Shown: positions 1-10,039 of the stretch, piece after piece
Layout of the letters: the number at the start of each line of letters is the position of its first letter
Numbering within the stretch: position 1 is the first letter of the stretch
Origin: Pavlovales sp. CCMP2436
Lineage: Eukaryota > Haptophyta > Pavlovophyceae > Pavlovales
Assembly (NCBI GenBank): GCA_026770615.1
Contig: MU631927.1
Location: 45,045 to 72,976, forward strand
DNA length: 27,932 nucleotides
Direction: 5' to 3'
Made by a program: the position numbers and the translations under genes
The notes under the pieces: model-generated
The model's input: the letters and a program-made list of their open reading frames with translations, nothing else
What the model was told of the DNA's origin: nothing
Database searches by the model: none

Positions 1-203
1 GAGTTCTCGACATTCAAAACCCCATCGCTTCCCAGCGATACGTCACCGCTGGGATCACCAATGGACTCGCTTGCTCGCGCACTGTCGGGCGGCCCCGCGT
101 TGCGCAGCGACGCCAGCGCTTTGTTTTCGGCTTCCTCATCTTCCACCACTTCTACTAGCTCCCAATTTCGGCGTAGCACGTAGGAGCCTGCGTCAGAGCG
201 CTA

Positions 204-265
204 AGATCAGCTTGACTTGAACTTGAAACGTACCGCCAGCCCGAACCCCCCTACATTAATATAGT
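204..265 (+). repeat. 62-bp dispersed repeat, copy 1
   Basis: A 62-bp block beginning AGATCAGCTTGACTTGAACT and ending TACATTAATATAGT recurs at 18763-18824 in the same orientation with only a few substitutions. The other copy sits inside the decayed LINE, so the block is mobile or was moved. No terminal inverted repeat or clear target duplication is visible at either copy. Confidence 0.75.
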
Positions 266-496
266 ACTTCCGCCTAGAGGATGGATACGATTGGCGGGGC
301 TGTAATTTCTGCCAAATAACCTACCAGCCGGGCCCTTTCAATGGCGTAGACTGGGCCCCTTTGACTTCCAAAAAGGAGCAGACTGGGCCTATGTGACACA
401 CTGTGGGTGTGACACCGTGACACATGTGACGGCTGGGCTGCTAACTGTAGCGGCGCGGGGCGCCCACGGATTACCGACTACATCTGTATTATCTAT

Positions 497-544
497 TTAG
501 TTGTACGCCAGCTTGAATCCCTATCAGTAATCTGTTAGTTGTAC
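497..544 (-). mobile_element. 28-bp remnant of a small dispersed element, with 10-bp direct repeats
   Basis: A 28-bp insert (507-534) is flanked by perfect 10-bp direct repeats TTAGTTGTAC (497-506 and 535-544). Read on the minus strand, the insert matches the left end of the family at 11870-11950, 13040-13119 and 19083-19170 (core GATTCAAGCTGG). The direct repeats look like a target-site duplication. The insert is much shorter than the other copies, so it is probably an internally deleted or truncated one. Confidence 0.6.
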
Positions 545-1084
545 TAGAGTACATCGACATTCATTGAGACAGTTCTGCTACATCAGCAGTTTTCAGTTGC
601 CCGCCGCAGGCCTCGTTCGAATTTTTTTCACATTCATTGAAGTTAGTTAATTTTTGGAGCGTTTTGTGTTTGTCTTACGTCTCAGCTCTGATGTCGGATG
701 TCGAGGAGCGCGAGGAAGTAGATGAGCTGCCGACGCGCTACACGTTGTTAAACAGGCTGTCCCATCGTTTCGTGAGTCGTTCGAGAGCACGACGGCCAAC
801 AAGCGCGTGGTGTGTATCGATTCAGAAGATGATGCCCGGCCCGAAGTCAGGCAGACCAGTCCAGTCAAGTCTTCTTAGTCAGTCAGTCAATCACGTATTT
901 AAGTCGCTATTTAGTTATTACATATTATCTATATCTCGCACTACTCCCTATGGTCATAACATTGGTCGCTCAGTTTACCCGCTCTGTATGGGAGCCTTCC
1001 CGACGTCCCCGCCGGCTGAAAAGTTTGGGCCCAGTCGCCAAACTCCGGAGCGCGCATTTGAGTAGCTTAATATTGCCCACTAAG

Positions 1085-1343
1085 TGTCAAGAATATCTGA
1101 CTCATCAGATATCCAGGACTCGACTATCGCTAGTCACCGGACTTCCACCGGACCTCCCTAAGTCGGTTCCCTGTCGGTTCCATTTGCTGGAGCAGAACCG
1201 ACTTTATGGTTATCGTTATTAAAACGATACCGTTGTCAGTTTCATTATTTTTAAGTCATCACCATCAATTTCTAGCTCTAGGCCCGCTCGCGCGCATCTC
1301 TAGACTCGCTCACAGCTCCCTCGCGTCACCGCCGGGACCTGCA
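1085..1343 (+). repeat. 5' LTR of copia element
   Basis: 259 bp, starting TGTCAAG and ending CCTGCA, equal in length to the 3' LTR and different from it at about nine positions. An 8-bp inverted repeat with a 4-nt loop (ATATCTGA CTCA TCAGATAT, 1093-1112) lies near the left end and is conserved in the other LTR. The AT-rich stretch around 1212-1255 is the likeliest promoter or polyadenylation region, but no clear TATA box is seen. Confidence 0.93.
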
Positions 1344-1346
1344 AAA

Positions 1347-1360
1347 CACGAACGTTCGTG
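1347..1360. promoter_or_regulatory. 14-bp palindrome at start of copia leader
   Basis: The perfect palindrome CACGAACGTTCGTG starts four bases after the 5' LTR, where the primer-binding site normally lies. The usual copia primer site (complement of initiator tRNA-Met) is not there. The palindrome could be an RNA dimerisation or folding element, or part of an unusual primer site. This is inference from position and symmetry only. Confidence 0.35.
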
Positions 1361-1457
1361 CTGAAGGTCTACGACTCTTCAAGCCGTACTTCGATCGTCA
1401 CCTTCTTCTGAGACCTTCACCTCCGCTCAACACTCTCGTAGTTGTACCTCCATCTTC

Positions 1458-3785
1458 ATGTCGTACAACCGCAACTACAAGCGCTCGGAGCCCGAGCGCT
1501 CCATCAAGGGCCCGATGATCAAGGCGCCCGACGACCTCATGCGCAAGGACCACCTCATCAAGGCGCTCTACCCGGTAGGGCAGCGCTTCCAGACCGCCGC
1601 GCGCCACATCAAGCACCTGTCGCCGGACATCCTCCAGCTTCCGGCGGCAGACTCCTTCCTCTCCTTCGAGCTCCGCTCCGAGAACGAGTTCATCGACTAC
1701 CTCAACCTGAACCCGGGCGTGCTCGCCGGCCTCACGACCAGCATCCCCATGGCCGACCGCGTCAACGCCGCCATCGTCAACGATCACCTGGCCACCGTGT
1801 ACCTCAGCTCGACCGAGCCGTTCTCGCAGGGCCTGACCGCGGTGATCAACGACTCGGTCATGGACATCCTCAAGTCGCAGATCTCCGCGCGCGACCTGGA
1901 CGCCATCACCACCGGCTACCTCTCCGCCGAGCGGATCCTCACCGCCATCGAGATCATCAACGAGAACAAGTCGATGGAGATCTTCGTCCAGGATTTGTAC
2001 CACTTAGTGAGGGAAATCATCAAGGCACACGACTGCAAGACCTTCGACACGGGCGCGCAGATCCTAGTGTTGGTCCAGCGCCTCAAGCAGGTCTACATGC
2101 CGATCATGCAGATGGGCCCGTCGCAGTTCGACCAGCTCATGCAGCTCAACGCCGCGCACTTCACGCCCGCCCTCTCGTTCCTGCTCGCCAAGTCCCACCA
2201 GCAGACCCTCGCCCAATTCACAACGCCCGCCCAGCGCGAGCGCTTCACGGACGAGCTCGGCAAGTACAACGCGGCGCCGCACTTCAAGCCGCGCGTCCAC
2301 CACCTCTGCCCAGCCGCGCCGCGATCAAGATGCAGGCGCTCGCCGCCAACAACAACAACGGGGCTGCTGCGCAAAAGTTCAAGTTCAAGAAGCTGCCTTC
2401 GACCGGCAAGGACAAGGACGAGCCGCGACCTCCGCGCCCCTTCTGCAACCACTGCAGCAGGGCCGGACACACGGAGGCTACGTGCTATAAGCTGATAGGC
2501 TACCCGCCCAAGGACGAGCAGCCGATCACCGTCACCTCCGGCTTGGGCAAGCGGACGAACTACATCTCGCTAACCGAGATCAACTCGCTCAAGACGCCTA
2601 CTTCCGTCAAATCGCTAGCCGAGATCAACTCATCCTTCGACCACTCTGGCGATCTGCCCGAGATCAACTCGCTGCCCGAGATCAACTCGTCCTTCGACTA
2701 CTCTGGCGATCTGCCCGAGGTCAACTTTAACTCGCCCTTCGACTACTCGCTGCCCGAGATCAGCTCGCTGCCCGAGATCAACTCGCTCTCCGCCTACGCG
2801 CTGCCGATGCCCGAGATCAACTCGCTCTCCGCCTACGCGCTGCCGATGCTCGAGATCACGCTGCCTCCGCCCACAATCTACCTCGACCACGACCCCGCGA
2901 GGACCTGCCGCTCGATCAACTGCGGCAAGATGGCTGCGCGCTTCATCCTTGGGCAAGGGGACGGTTTAAACTGCTCCATTGATGAGTGCCATGCAAGGCA
3001 CTGCAACGAGTCTAAGCTCAATCTATACCCCGGCCATGCCTCCATGACCAACCCGACTGCGACGTGCGACGCCGACTATATCATCATCGACGAGCGCGCG
3101 CCTGACGGCTCACCAACTCGATCTCACTTCAACCTCGATCTGTTATCCGACGAAATCACCTACAAGCTCATCGTAGCCGGCCGGTTGAGCGGCCAGGAGA
3201 TGGACGAGACGAAGGCCTACCCCACAGAGTGCTGCACGTTAGGCTGCAGCGGGCACTCGTCGGTCGGCATCTACCAGCTATCGACGGGCCTGTACAAGTA
3301 CACTTGCTCCGACAAGCGCTGCCAACTCGCAGCCAAGGACTCGTCGCACTGCAAACGCGTTCGCCCAGAACGAGTCCAAGTTCAGCCTCGAGAACTTCAG
3401 CTACAAGCACGATCTCTGGCACGGTGACAGTGACTTCTTTGACTGTCTCGCGTGCGGATCAGTCGATTACGAGTGCTGGGAGTGCTTGCTCATTGGCAAT
3501 GACCGCCGGCGCTGCAAGAACTGCACGGACGGCTACCATTGCTGGGCGTGCTCTGCCACGGTACACTTCCCGCCGCCGCCATCGGATGACGAAGACCTCC
3601 CCGACCTCACTTCTGGGGACGAATCCGACGGTGACGGCGATGCGCCGCCTCGCTTTTCGAATTCACTACCGTCTGCCGCCGCGCCGCAGCACGAGCCGCA
3701 GACGACCTCGAGCAAGCTGCTCGACGTCGCCACAAAATCAGGTAATAACAATAAGTCCACGGAGACGTCGCCTTACGACAAATAG
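1458..3785 (+). pseudogene. copia gag, frameshifted, with unusual Cys-rich modules
   Basis: Gag-like region in three frames. The first part opens at ATG 1458 and runs in frame to about 2300, a helical capsid-like segment of roughly 280 residues. The reading then shifts to a frame carrying a CCHC zinc knuckle (CNHC...H...C, about 2450-2490), as in copia nucleocapsid. After a proline/glutamate repeat (2570-2860) come several Cys-rich stretches (about 2905-3005, 3225-3350 and, after another shift near 3360, 3455-3560) with paired CxxC motifs. Such Cys-rich blocks are not standard in copia Gag. A tandem duplication at 3757-3856 carries an in-frame TAG at 3784 where the second unit has CAG. The gene is dead as it stands. 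Confidence 0.7.
2570..2860 (+). repeat. Minisatellite encoding Leu-Pro-Glu-Ile-Asn-Ser repeats
   Basis: The segment after the zinc knuckle encodes about nine variants of (L)PEINS, often followed by SxFDYS or LSAYALPM. At DNA level, the units CCCGAGATCAACTCGCT and CTCTCCGCCTACGCGCTGCC recur. The repeats keep one reading frame for roughly 95 codons, so they were probably a disordered linker in the Gag protein. Confidence 0.85.
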
Positions 3786-3856
3786 CCCGCCGCTTTCATC
3801 GCCGAGCCCACGGAGACGTCGCCTTGCAACAAACAGCCCGCCGCTTCACCGCCGAG
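3757..3856 (+). repeat. ~50-bp tandem duplication in gag-pol junction
   Basis: Two adjacent units (3757-3807 and 3808-3856) share CCACGGAGACGTCGCCTT and the following 30 bases. Unit 1 has AAATAG where unit 2 has AAACAG, so unit 1 carries an in-frame stop. The units differ in length by one or more bases, which also moves the frame. The duplication lies just before the protease. Confidence 0.75.
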
Positions 3857-3923
3857 CCCGCCAGTTTCATCGCCGCACCTTCGCCGTCGGGACGCCTCGC
3901 GTCGGTGTCGCTGCGCCCGTCAT

Positions 3924-5527
3924 AGCTGCGCCGCCCGCCAGCCATCGCGAGTGCATCCACGACTCAGCTCCACACAGCCTACACCGTCAATTGGGCAAAG
4001 CCAATCGAACAGGCAACGCCCGGTGTGTTCGCCTTCGACTCCACGATCGACTCGGGATGCATAGTGTGCTTTCTTGTAGACGAGAGCTGGAGACTCATCG
4101 AGAACCCCGAACCGGCAGACGCTCGCATCTCGGTAGCCAATCGAGGTGCTATGCAAGCCGTTCACCGCGGCCTGATTTCGATGGCAATCACTGACAAGAA
4201 AGGAGGAAAAATCCGCTTCGATTTCGCTGACGCCCTCTCTGTCCACGGCCTTGAGACCCCGCTGATCTCTGTCCGTTCACTCACCGCGCAAGGTTGCATC
4301 GTTAACTTTGACATCAACAACGGGACTATCAAATCATCCGCTTCATCTTCCCGCGCATCGATCATGTTCGGCCCTGACCACATGGCACAGTGCTCCGTGA
4401 CCTCGCGGCCCGGTCCATCGATCCACAGGACGCTTGCTGCTAACATCTCTGACAAGTCGGCGGCTCTTTGGTGCCCTCAATTCAACCACACAGGGCTTCG
4501 GCTAGTCGCGCGCACGATCGACCGGCGCGCTGACACCGGTAACTACCTCTCAAAACCCGAGGCCTTCACCGAAAACGACATCGCGAGGATGAGGGCGCTC
4601 CTGTTCAGCGGCACGCGCGCCCCTACGACCCGACCTTTCGAGCTGATACACTCAGATGTACTCGGCCCGATCAATGGCCAGCCGGCGTGTGTCGCGCGCT
4701 TCGTCATCGTGTTCAATGACGACTTCACCGGCTTCACCAGCATCTACTTGATGAACAACAAGTCGGAAGCGCCGAGCAAGCTGCAGCTCTACCTCGACGA
4801 AATGGGAACCAACTCTCTCCAGCACCGACTCGCAGGTGCTCGGCTCCACCTCGACGGAGCTTCCGAGCTGACTTCCTCGGCATGGACGACCGTGCTTCGC
4901 AAGTACGATATGCTCATCAACGAAGTCTCCGTCCCGTACAATCCGCAGACCAACGGGCTCGCAGAACGCTCATTCAGTATCCTCATCCCCGACGTGCGAG
5001 CTATGCTCAACACCTCCGGCATGTCCTCTCGCTGGTGGGGGTGGGCGCTTAAGTCCGCCGCGTGGACGCGCAACCAGCTCGTTTCGCCAGGCCAGGCCAA
5101 GTCTCCATTCGAGATGCTCTTTGGCACGGCACCTGACTTGACCAAGCTCCGCATTAAATTTTGGAGATGCCCTGTCGCTTATCTGCGGCAAGCTCCGCGC
5201 GATGCCACCGGCAAGTTTGGCCCGCGCGCACTGCGTGGGAATCTCGTGGGCTACGGCCCAGCCGGCAACTTTGAGAACGGCCAGCTTCGCCGAGCTCTCG
5301 GGTATGTAATCGCTGCCGCTGACTCCACCATCACGGTCTCGCGGCACGTCCACTTCGACGAGGCCTCGATCGCCGACTACGTTCCGAGGAGCATGCACAC
5401 CATCAACACCAACTCGGCCGACTTCCCGACTAACGAACAGATCGCCAGCGGCCGCGCCGACTATGGGGGTGATGATGCCAGCGATGACCTCCCATTCCTA
5501 TCCCCGGGCCCCGGGGGACGATTCTGA
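3924..5527 (+). pseudogene. copia pol, protease and integrase part
   Basis: This frame opens after a TAG at about 3921 and runs to 5527. Counting from the ATG at 4025, the aspartic protease signature DSG is at residues 9-11. The region before integrase has LWC..FNHTG near 149-156, but the Cys pair of the usual HHCC zinc site is not recognisable. The integrase catalytic triad is present: D211 (HSDV), D277 (HLDG) and E314 (LAERS), with 36 residues between the last two, as in copia. The PYNPQTNG motif precedes the Glu. This is the longest intact part of the element. It ends in an acidic, Ser/Pro-rich linker where the frame shifts toward RT. Confidence 0.85.
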
Positions 5528-7361
5528 TGACGACGATGCGCCGCGCTCCCCACCGCCTTCGCCGCCTACCTCGACGCCCGCCTCGCCGACTCCCTCCAAG
5601 CACGACGATCCGTCACCCCTCATCTCTTTCTCCGCCACCCATTCGGTCGAGCGGCTATCTCCGCGTCGGTCTGCGCCAGCAGCCACGATTCGAGCGCTAC
5701 GCCGCCAACGTGGCTCTGCTCGCTGCCGACGTCCCGACGCCCGTCAACTTCAAATCCACCATGGACGGTGACTTCAAGAACGAATGGACCGTTACCATTG
5801 TCAACGAGCTCGAGTCGCACCGCACTCTGCACACATGGGACGAGGTTATCATTCCCCTCAAGACGCCGATCATCCCGACCAAGTACGTGTTCAAAGTTAA
5901 GCCGCAGCTCGAAGGGACGATCGACTGCTACAAGGCGCGACTCGTGGCCCAAGGCTTCCAGCAAATCCCAGGTCTGCACTTCGACGAGACGTACTCGCCC
6001 ACGCTTCGCTACGACTCGCTCCGGCTCCTACTCGCTCACGCGGCCTACATGCGCAAACCCGCCGACTCACGCTGGCAGGTCTAATCTGCAGACGTGACCT
6101 CAGCATATCTCAATGCTGAGGTCCCCGACCGACTCCGAACAACTCCACCCCGGTCTCCCGCCGCTCTTCCAGTCTACGCTCACCGCGCCGGCTGGCTTCA
6201 AAGTCGCGCTCCACTGCTGTCGCGCTATCAACGGCCTCAAGCAAGCATTTCGCCTCTGGTGGCAAACCAACTTGGAGATTGATGGAGCGCGTCGACTTCA
6301 AGCGCATCGACGCCTCCTGGTCCATCTATCGCCGCGAGCGCAAGGATGGCTCGATCGACCTCTCGGGCCTCTTCGTAGACAACTTCCTGCTCATCTCGAG
6401 CTCAACAAGCCCTACGGCCTGCGCCGACATCGTCGATGAGCTCAAGCGCTTCTACGAGATCCGCTTCCTCGGCCCCATCCAGAACTTCCTCGGCATCAAC
6501 ATCAAGCAGGATGACTTCAGCATCGGCCTGACAATGCCGCTGTACATCGCAACCTGCCTCAACCGCTTCGACCTCATCAACCTGGGCGAGAAGAGCTTCC
6601 TGATGCAGACCGACCTGGACCGGCACGGCGAGGAGCAAGACTCGATCGATGCCAACGACAGCACCACTTACCGCTCAATGGTAGGCGCTCTGCTATTCAT
6701 CGCCAACACCTGCCGGCCTGAGGTCGCCTTCGCCTCCAACTTCCTCGCGCGTTCAATGGCCAATCCTACCGTCTCCTCTTTCGGCATGGCCAAGCGCGTC
6801 TGGCGCTACCTCGCTGGCTCAAAGGACCACAGCCTCCTCTACCGCTGCCGCAAGACGTGCGAGGAGGAGTCTCAGTCGCACGCGACCGCCTACGTCGATT
6901 CGGACTGGGCTGCAGACATCGAGCGCCGCCACTCGACAACTGGGTATGTCTTCTACTTCGCAGGCGCGCCTGTCAGCTGGCGCTCAAGCATGCAGGCAAT
7001 CACCACGCTCTCGTCAACGGAGGCAGAGTATCTCGCTCTCGCAGACGCCGGCAAGGAGTCCATCTACTTCAAGGACATAGTCAAAGATCTGGGCATCATC
7101 AACATCGAGGGCCCGCTTCCGCTCCTCGAGGATAACAAGGGCGCCATCGACTTGGCGCACAACCCCAAGTTCCACTCGCGGACCAAGCACATCGACATTC
7201 GGCACCATTTCATCCGTGACTGCGTCGAGCACAAGGTTGTCAACATCCTGAAGGTGGACACCAAAACCAACGTGGTCGATGGCTTCACTAAATCGCTCGG
7301 CGGCACCCAATTCTCGGACTTCGCGTCGTTCGTCACCGATCAGATTGCCAAGCCGTTCTAG
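5528..7361 (+). pseudogene. copia pol, reverse transcriptase and RNase H part
   Basis: The RT N-terminal motifs (KYVFKVK, YKARLVAQGF, DETYSPTLR) are read at about 5880-6015. An in-frame TAA follows at about 6082, and two more shifts (near 6130 and 6280) are needed to reach the GLKQA motif and then the C-terminal part. The catalytic YVDD box reads FVDN (about 6376-6390, codons GTA GAC AAC), so the second metal-binding Asp is lost. The long last frame (6279-7361) carries a complete copia-type RNase H: YVDSDW, SSTEAEY, LEDNKGA and the KHIDIRHH motif. The end is normal for the family, 90 bp before the 3' LTR. Confidence 0.88.
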
Positions 7362-7450
7362 ACCTGTTCAAAGTCTACGTCATCACCTGACGCTCAACAA
7401 AATGCTTTTGTTATCAATAGCATCGCACTTGCTGCTCAATCGAGGGTGTG

Positions 7451-7709
7451 TGTCAAGGATATCTGACTCATCAGATATCCAGGACTCGACTATAGCTAGT
7501 CACCGGACTTCCACCGGACCTCCCTAAGTCGGTTCCCTGTCGGTTCCATTTGCCGAAGCAGAACCGACTTTATGGTTATCGTTAATAAAACGATACCATT
7601 GTCAGTTTCATTGTTTTTAAGTCATCACCATCAATTTCTAGCTCTAGGCCCGCTCGCGCGCATCTCAAGACTCGCTCACAGCTCCCTCGCGTCACTGCCG
7701 GGACCTGCA
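7451..7709 (+). repeat. 3' LTR of copia element
   Basis: 259 bp from TGTCAAGG to CCTGCA. It matches the 5' LTR without indels and with about nine substitutions. The conserved AATAAAAC (around 7583) could supply the polyadenylation signal, which is AATAAA-like only in this LTR because the 5' copy reads ATTAAAAC. Confidence 0.93.
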
Positions 7710-9398
7710 CTAACACTAAGAATGAGAATTAATCGTAAATAAATAAATTAAATACATACATACAAAAATGGTGATTTTGTTAACTTTTGAGCACCCGGCC
7801 GTCTACGCCGCGGGAACCTGGATCCCAGCCGCGCCGCGCCTCGGAGGTGGTACCGCTGGTTTGTAGGGGGACTTGTACTTGCCGGGGGTACTCCCCGAGC
7901 GCGCCATGTCGCCTTTGAGGCGCGCAGGTGCGGCCGTCGCGCCCTCGTTCGCCTGTGTCAGGGTGCAATCAGGCGAGTATTCGGAGGAGAAGGGCACACG
8001 GCTCGCCTATGAGGCGCGCGACGGCTCCTCGAGCCTTCTCCCGGTCCCCGGGAGTATATTATTACACCGGTGGCCTACGGCGCCCCGGGGAGGCCGCCGC
8101 CCAGGCCCAGACTGGCCGGGCCCTGCGGGCTCGGTCTGCCGAGCCCTTAGACTGGCGCAGACTGGCCGCGGGGGCCAGGGCAGACCGAGGCCAGCCGAGG
8201 CTGGCGCAAAAAGGCAGAAATTCCAGCCCGGGCAATTGGTGGCCTGCGCAACAGGGCACAGGCGCTAGTCGAGGCCACTAATCCTGAATAAGGCCAGACC
8301 TCCAACCAAAATATATGGGAACCTCTGAACTCAGAGGTCCAAGCCCAATAGGAGATCCCTGCGCAATCCGTCTGTCGGGAGATGCTAAACCTGGCCCTGT
8401 CCCTGACGGCGGACGGCGGGAGGTTGCGTTGGCGCGGATTGGCGCCGACTTTCAAATGATTTTGAATGTGTGAAGACGTGGCAACGGCACGCGCGTCGAG
8501 GCGTGGCCGCTCGCGGGCGCTTTGGACGCGCGTGGACGTCGCGCGCGGCGGGGTCGAGGGGACGGGTGTTCATACGGCCGGCCTCGCAGTCGCTCACTCG
8601 CTGTCTCGAGGGCATGAAGCGCGCCGCTCGAGCCCGGCGGCCGGACTGCTCGTCAAGCGGCTCTCTGTCTCTGTCTGTCTGTCATGTAACTACTCCCGGC
8701 CGTTATTCCCTAGACAGACGCGCCAGTAGTAATTGAGATTCGACCCGAATACGGCTAGACCTCTGAGCTGGATCATATGATTTAAACCTTTTAATCAAAG
8801 TACACGATGTCGCCATTTGTCTCTGGTTCGTTCTCCGGAGCTGAGCCTTGGAGGGTAGGGTCTCATGAGGCAAAGAAAAATATTCGAACCGTCAGAATAT
8901 CCACAACAACTAATCAAATATTACTAATTAAATACATATTTTAACTAACATAACATTCCTATCGAACAGGCAAATTTTAGGAGGTACCGATAGGCAGGAG
9001 ACACGAGTCAGTGGGCGCTCTGGGCGGCGTAGGGAGCGAGCGACACCCTCGCTTATTAGTCTCGAGGTGCAGGTGATACCGCTCGTTGAGTCTCCAATGG
9101 CAAGCGGCCTCTCGGCGAGCGGCTCAGGCTTGAGCGGCAGCGACGTAAGATCAGCGTCTGCCATGCTAAAAAAATCGTAATTTTTTCAGAGAATTCACTA
9201 AGTCATAATAGGCCATCGGGAGACTGTCGCATCGTCAATCTTATTGAACTCTGGCTATCCTTGTGTTTTATCGTCCACAGCAATGTATGGTGACCCTGCC
9301 CGGTGTCCGACGCGCGGTGCGTTGGCAATACAGCGTGCCGAACGCAGCCTATTAAATTGACCAAAAAGCGGCGCTGGTTTAATAGGCTCAGGGGTCCA
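7710..9398. other. Gene-poor stretch between copia and MITE
   Basis: No supportable gene. 7715-7780 is AT-rich and follows the 3' LTR. 7790-8260 is very GC-rich; a minus-strand frame there (7803-7950) could be a last exon (an acceptor-like TGACACAG lies at about 7955), but it has no recognisable domain. 8100-8215 repeats CAGACTGGC-like words. A minus-strand ATG frame (8928-9164, 78 codons) begins with an acidic, Pro/Leu-rich segment and is the only small ORF worth noting. A short CTGT run lies at 8660-8682. Confidence 0.35.
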
Positions 9399-9779
9399 GG
9401 GGTCAAAATCTGAATTAGTGGCCAGTCCGGGGGGAAAGTCGAACAAAGTCCGGTGAGAATCCTCCGGAGCAACTCAGGAACCGGAGCCCCATTCATGAAT
9501 CTGCAACAAACTCCGCGGCACCACTTCGGGAACCATGATTTTCTTCTCGCTTCCGATCGCTGAGAATTGGAAATGTAAGTTACACGAAGTATGTTGTCGA
9601 CCCTAGAGCCGCCTGAGAGGCACACGTGATGGGCTCCGACCGTCGAGGAGGGCTCTACTCGACATCACCTATCGACACTTAGCGCGCAGGGGCGACCAAT
9701 GTCTACGACTTTTCGTCTCGGCCACTACTTTTCCCCTTCCCCAGTGCGGAATCGCGCCACTAATTCGGATTTCGACCCC
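9399..9779. mobile_element. MITE-like element with ~45-bp imperfect terminal inverted repeats
   Basis: The left end (GGGGTCAAAATCTGAATTAG at 9399) is matched in reverse complement at the right end (GGGGTCGAAATCCGAATTAG, ending at 9779), and similarity continues inward for about 25 further bases with a small gap. The 381-bp unit has no coding frame of note. Flanking duplication is not clear. A looser match to the same terminal word occurs near 8725. A short non-autonomous DNA transposon is the simplest reading. Confidence 0.5.
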
Positions 9780-10039
9780 TAGCCGAACTACATAGTAATA
9801 TCTATCTAATATTCTCCCCTGTGTCCCATGGATCCGACGGCGGGCATGTATATATGTCACTAATTAATCTAACCATGTTCGTTTACTCTTAGTTAACTAT
9901 CCAAAACTTTCATCAGTGAAAACACACGCACAATTGCTTGGCCGCCGTCAGTCATTGCAACGCAGCGCAGTATCGCATCAGATCGCGGGCATCGTCGGCT
10001 TAGCTCCGGCATCACATCACAGCGTTGGCGTGAATCAGA
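9780..10039. other. 3' flank of the F-box gene
   Basis: AT-rich spacer downstream of the minus-strand F-box/Kelch gene, which would hold its 3' UTR and polyadenylation site. No other feature is seen. Confidence 0.4.

Larger units (their letters stand above)
1..1084. other. Gene-poor left flank
   Basis: No convincing gene. The longest reading frame (637-1065) starts on TTG and has no recognisable domain. A second frame, open at 726-878 between two stops, encodes a short acidic, Ser-rich tail that looks more protein-like (a run of Asp/Glu around residues 34-37), so this may be a decayed 3' exon, but nothing identifies it. Two dispersed repeats lie here (204-265 and 507-534). The copia element begins directly after this stretch. 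Confidence 0.4.
1085..7709 (+). mobile_element. Ty1/copia LTR retrotransposon, degenerate
   Basis: The element is bounded by two 259-bp direct repeats with TG...CA ends. Its domain order (gag zinc knuckle, protease, integrase, reverse transcriptase, RNase H) is that of Ty1/copia, since integrase precedes RT. The flanking 5-mers are CTAAG (1080-1084) and CTAAC (7710-7714), which fits a 5-bp target duplication with one change. The coding part is broken by at least six frameshifts or stops, so this copy cannot make intact Gag-Pol, although the 3.5% LTR divergence suggests it is not very old. No canonical initiator-tRNA primer site is visible after the 5' LTR. A weak purine-rich tract (GAGGGTGTG, 7442-7450) abuts the 3' LTR. 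Confidence 0.92.

Noticed and set aside
637..1065. 142-codon frame at the left end
   Set aside because: It opens on TTG and shows no family features; part of another frame (726-878) looks more protein-like. Not enough for a gene call.
2280..2330. Programmed -1 frameshift in copia gag
   Set aside because: No slippery heptamer or downstream structure is evident where the frame changes, and several other breaks in the element are plainly degenerative.
1442..3427. 661-codon frame covering the copia gag as one protein
   Set aside because: Up to about 2300 this frame is the out-of-phase shadow of the true capsid-like frame starting at 1458; only its later part (zinc knuckle onward) is genuine.
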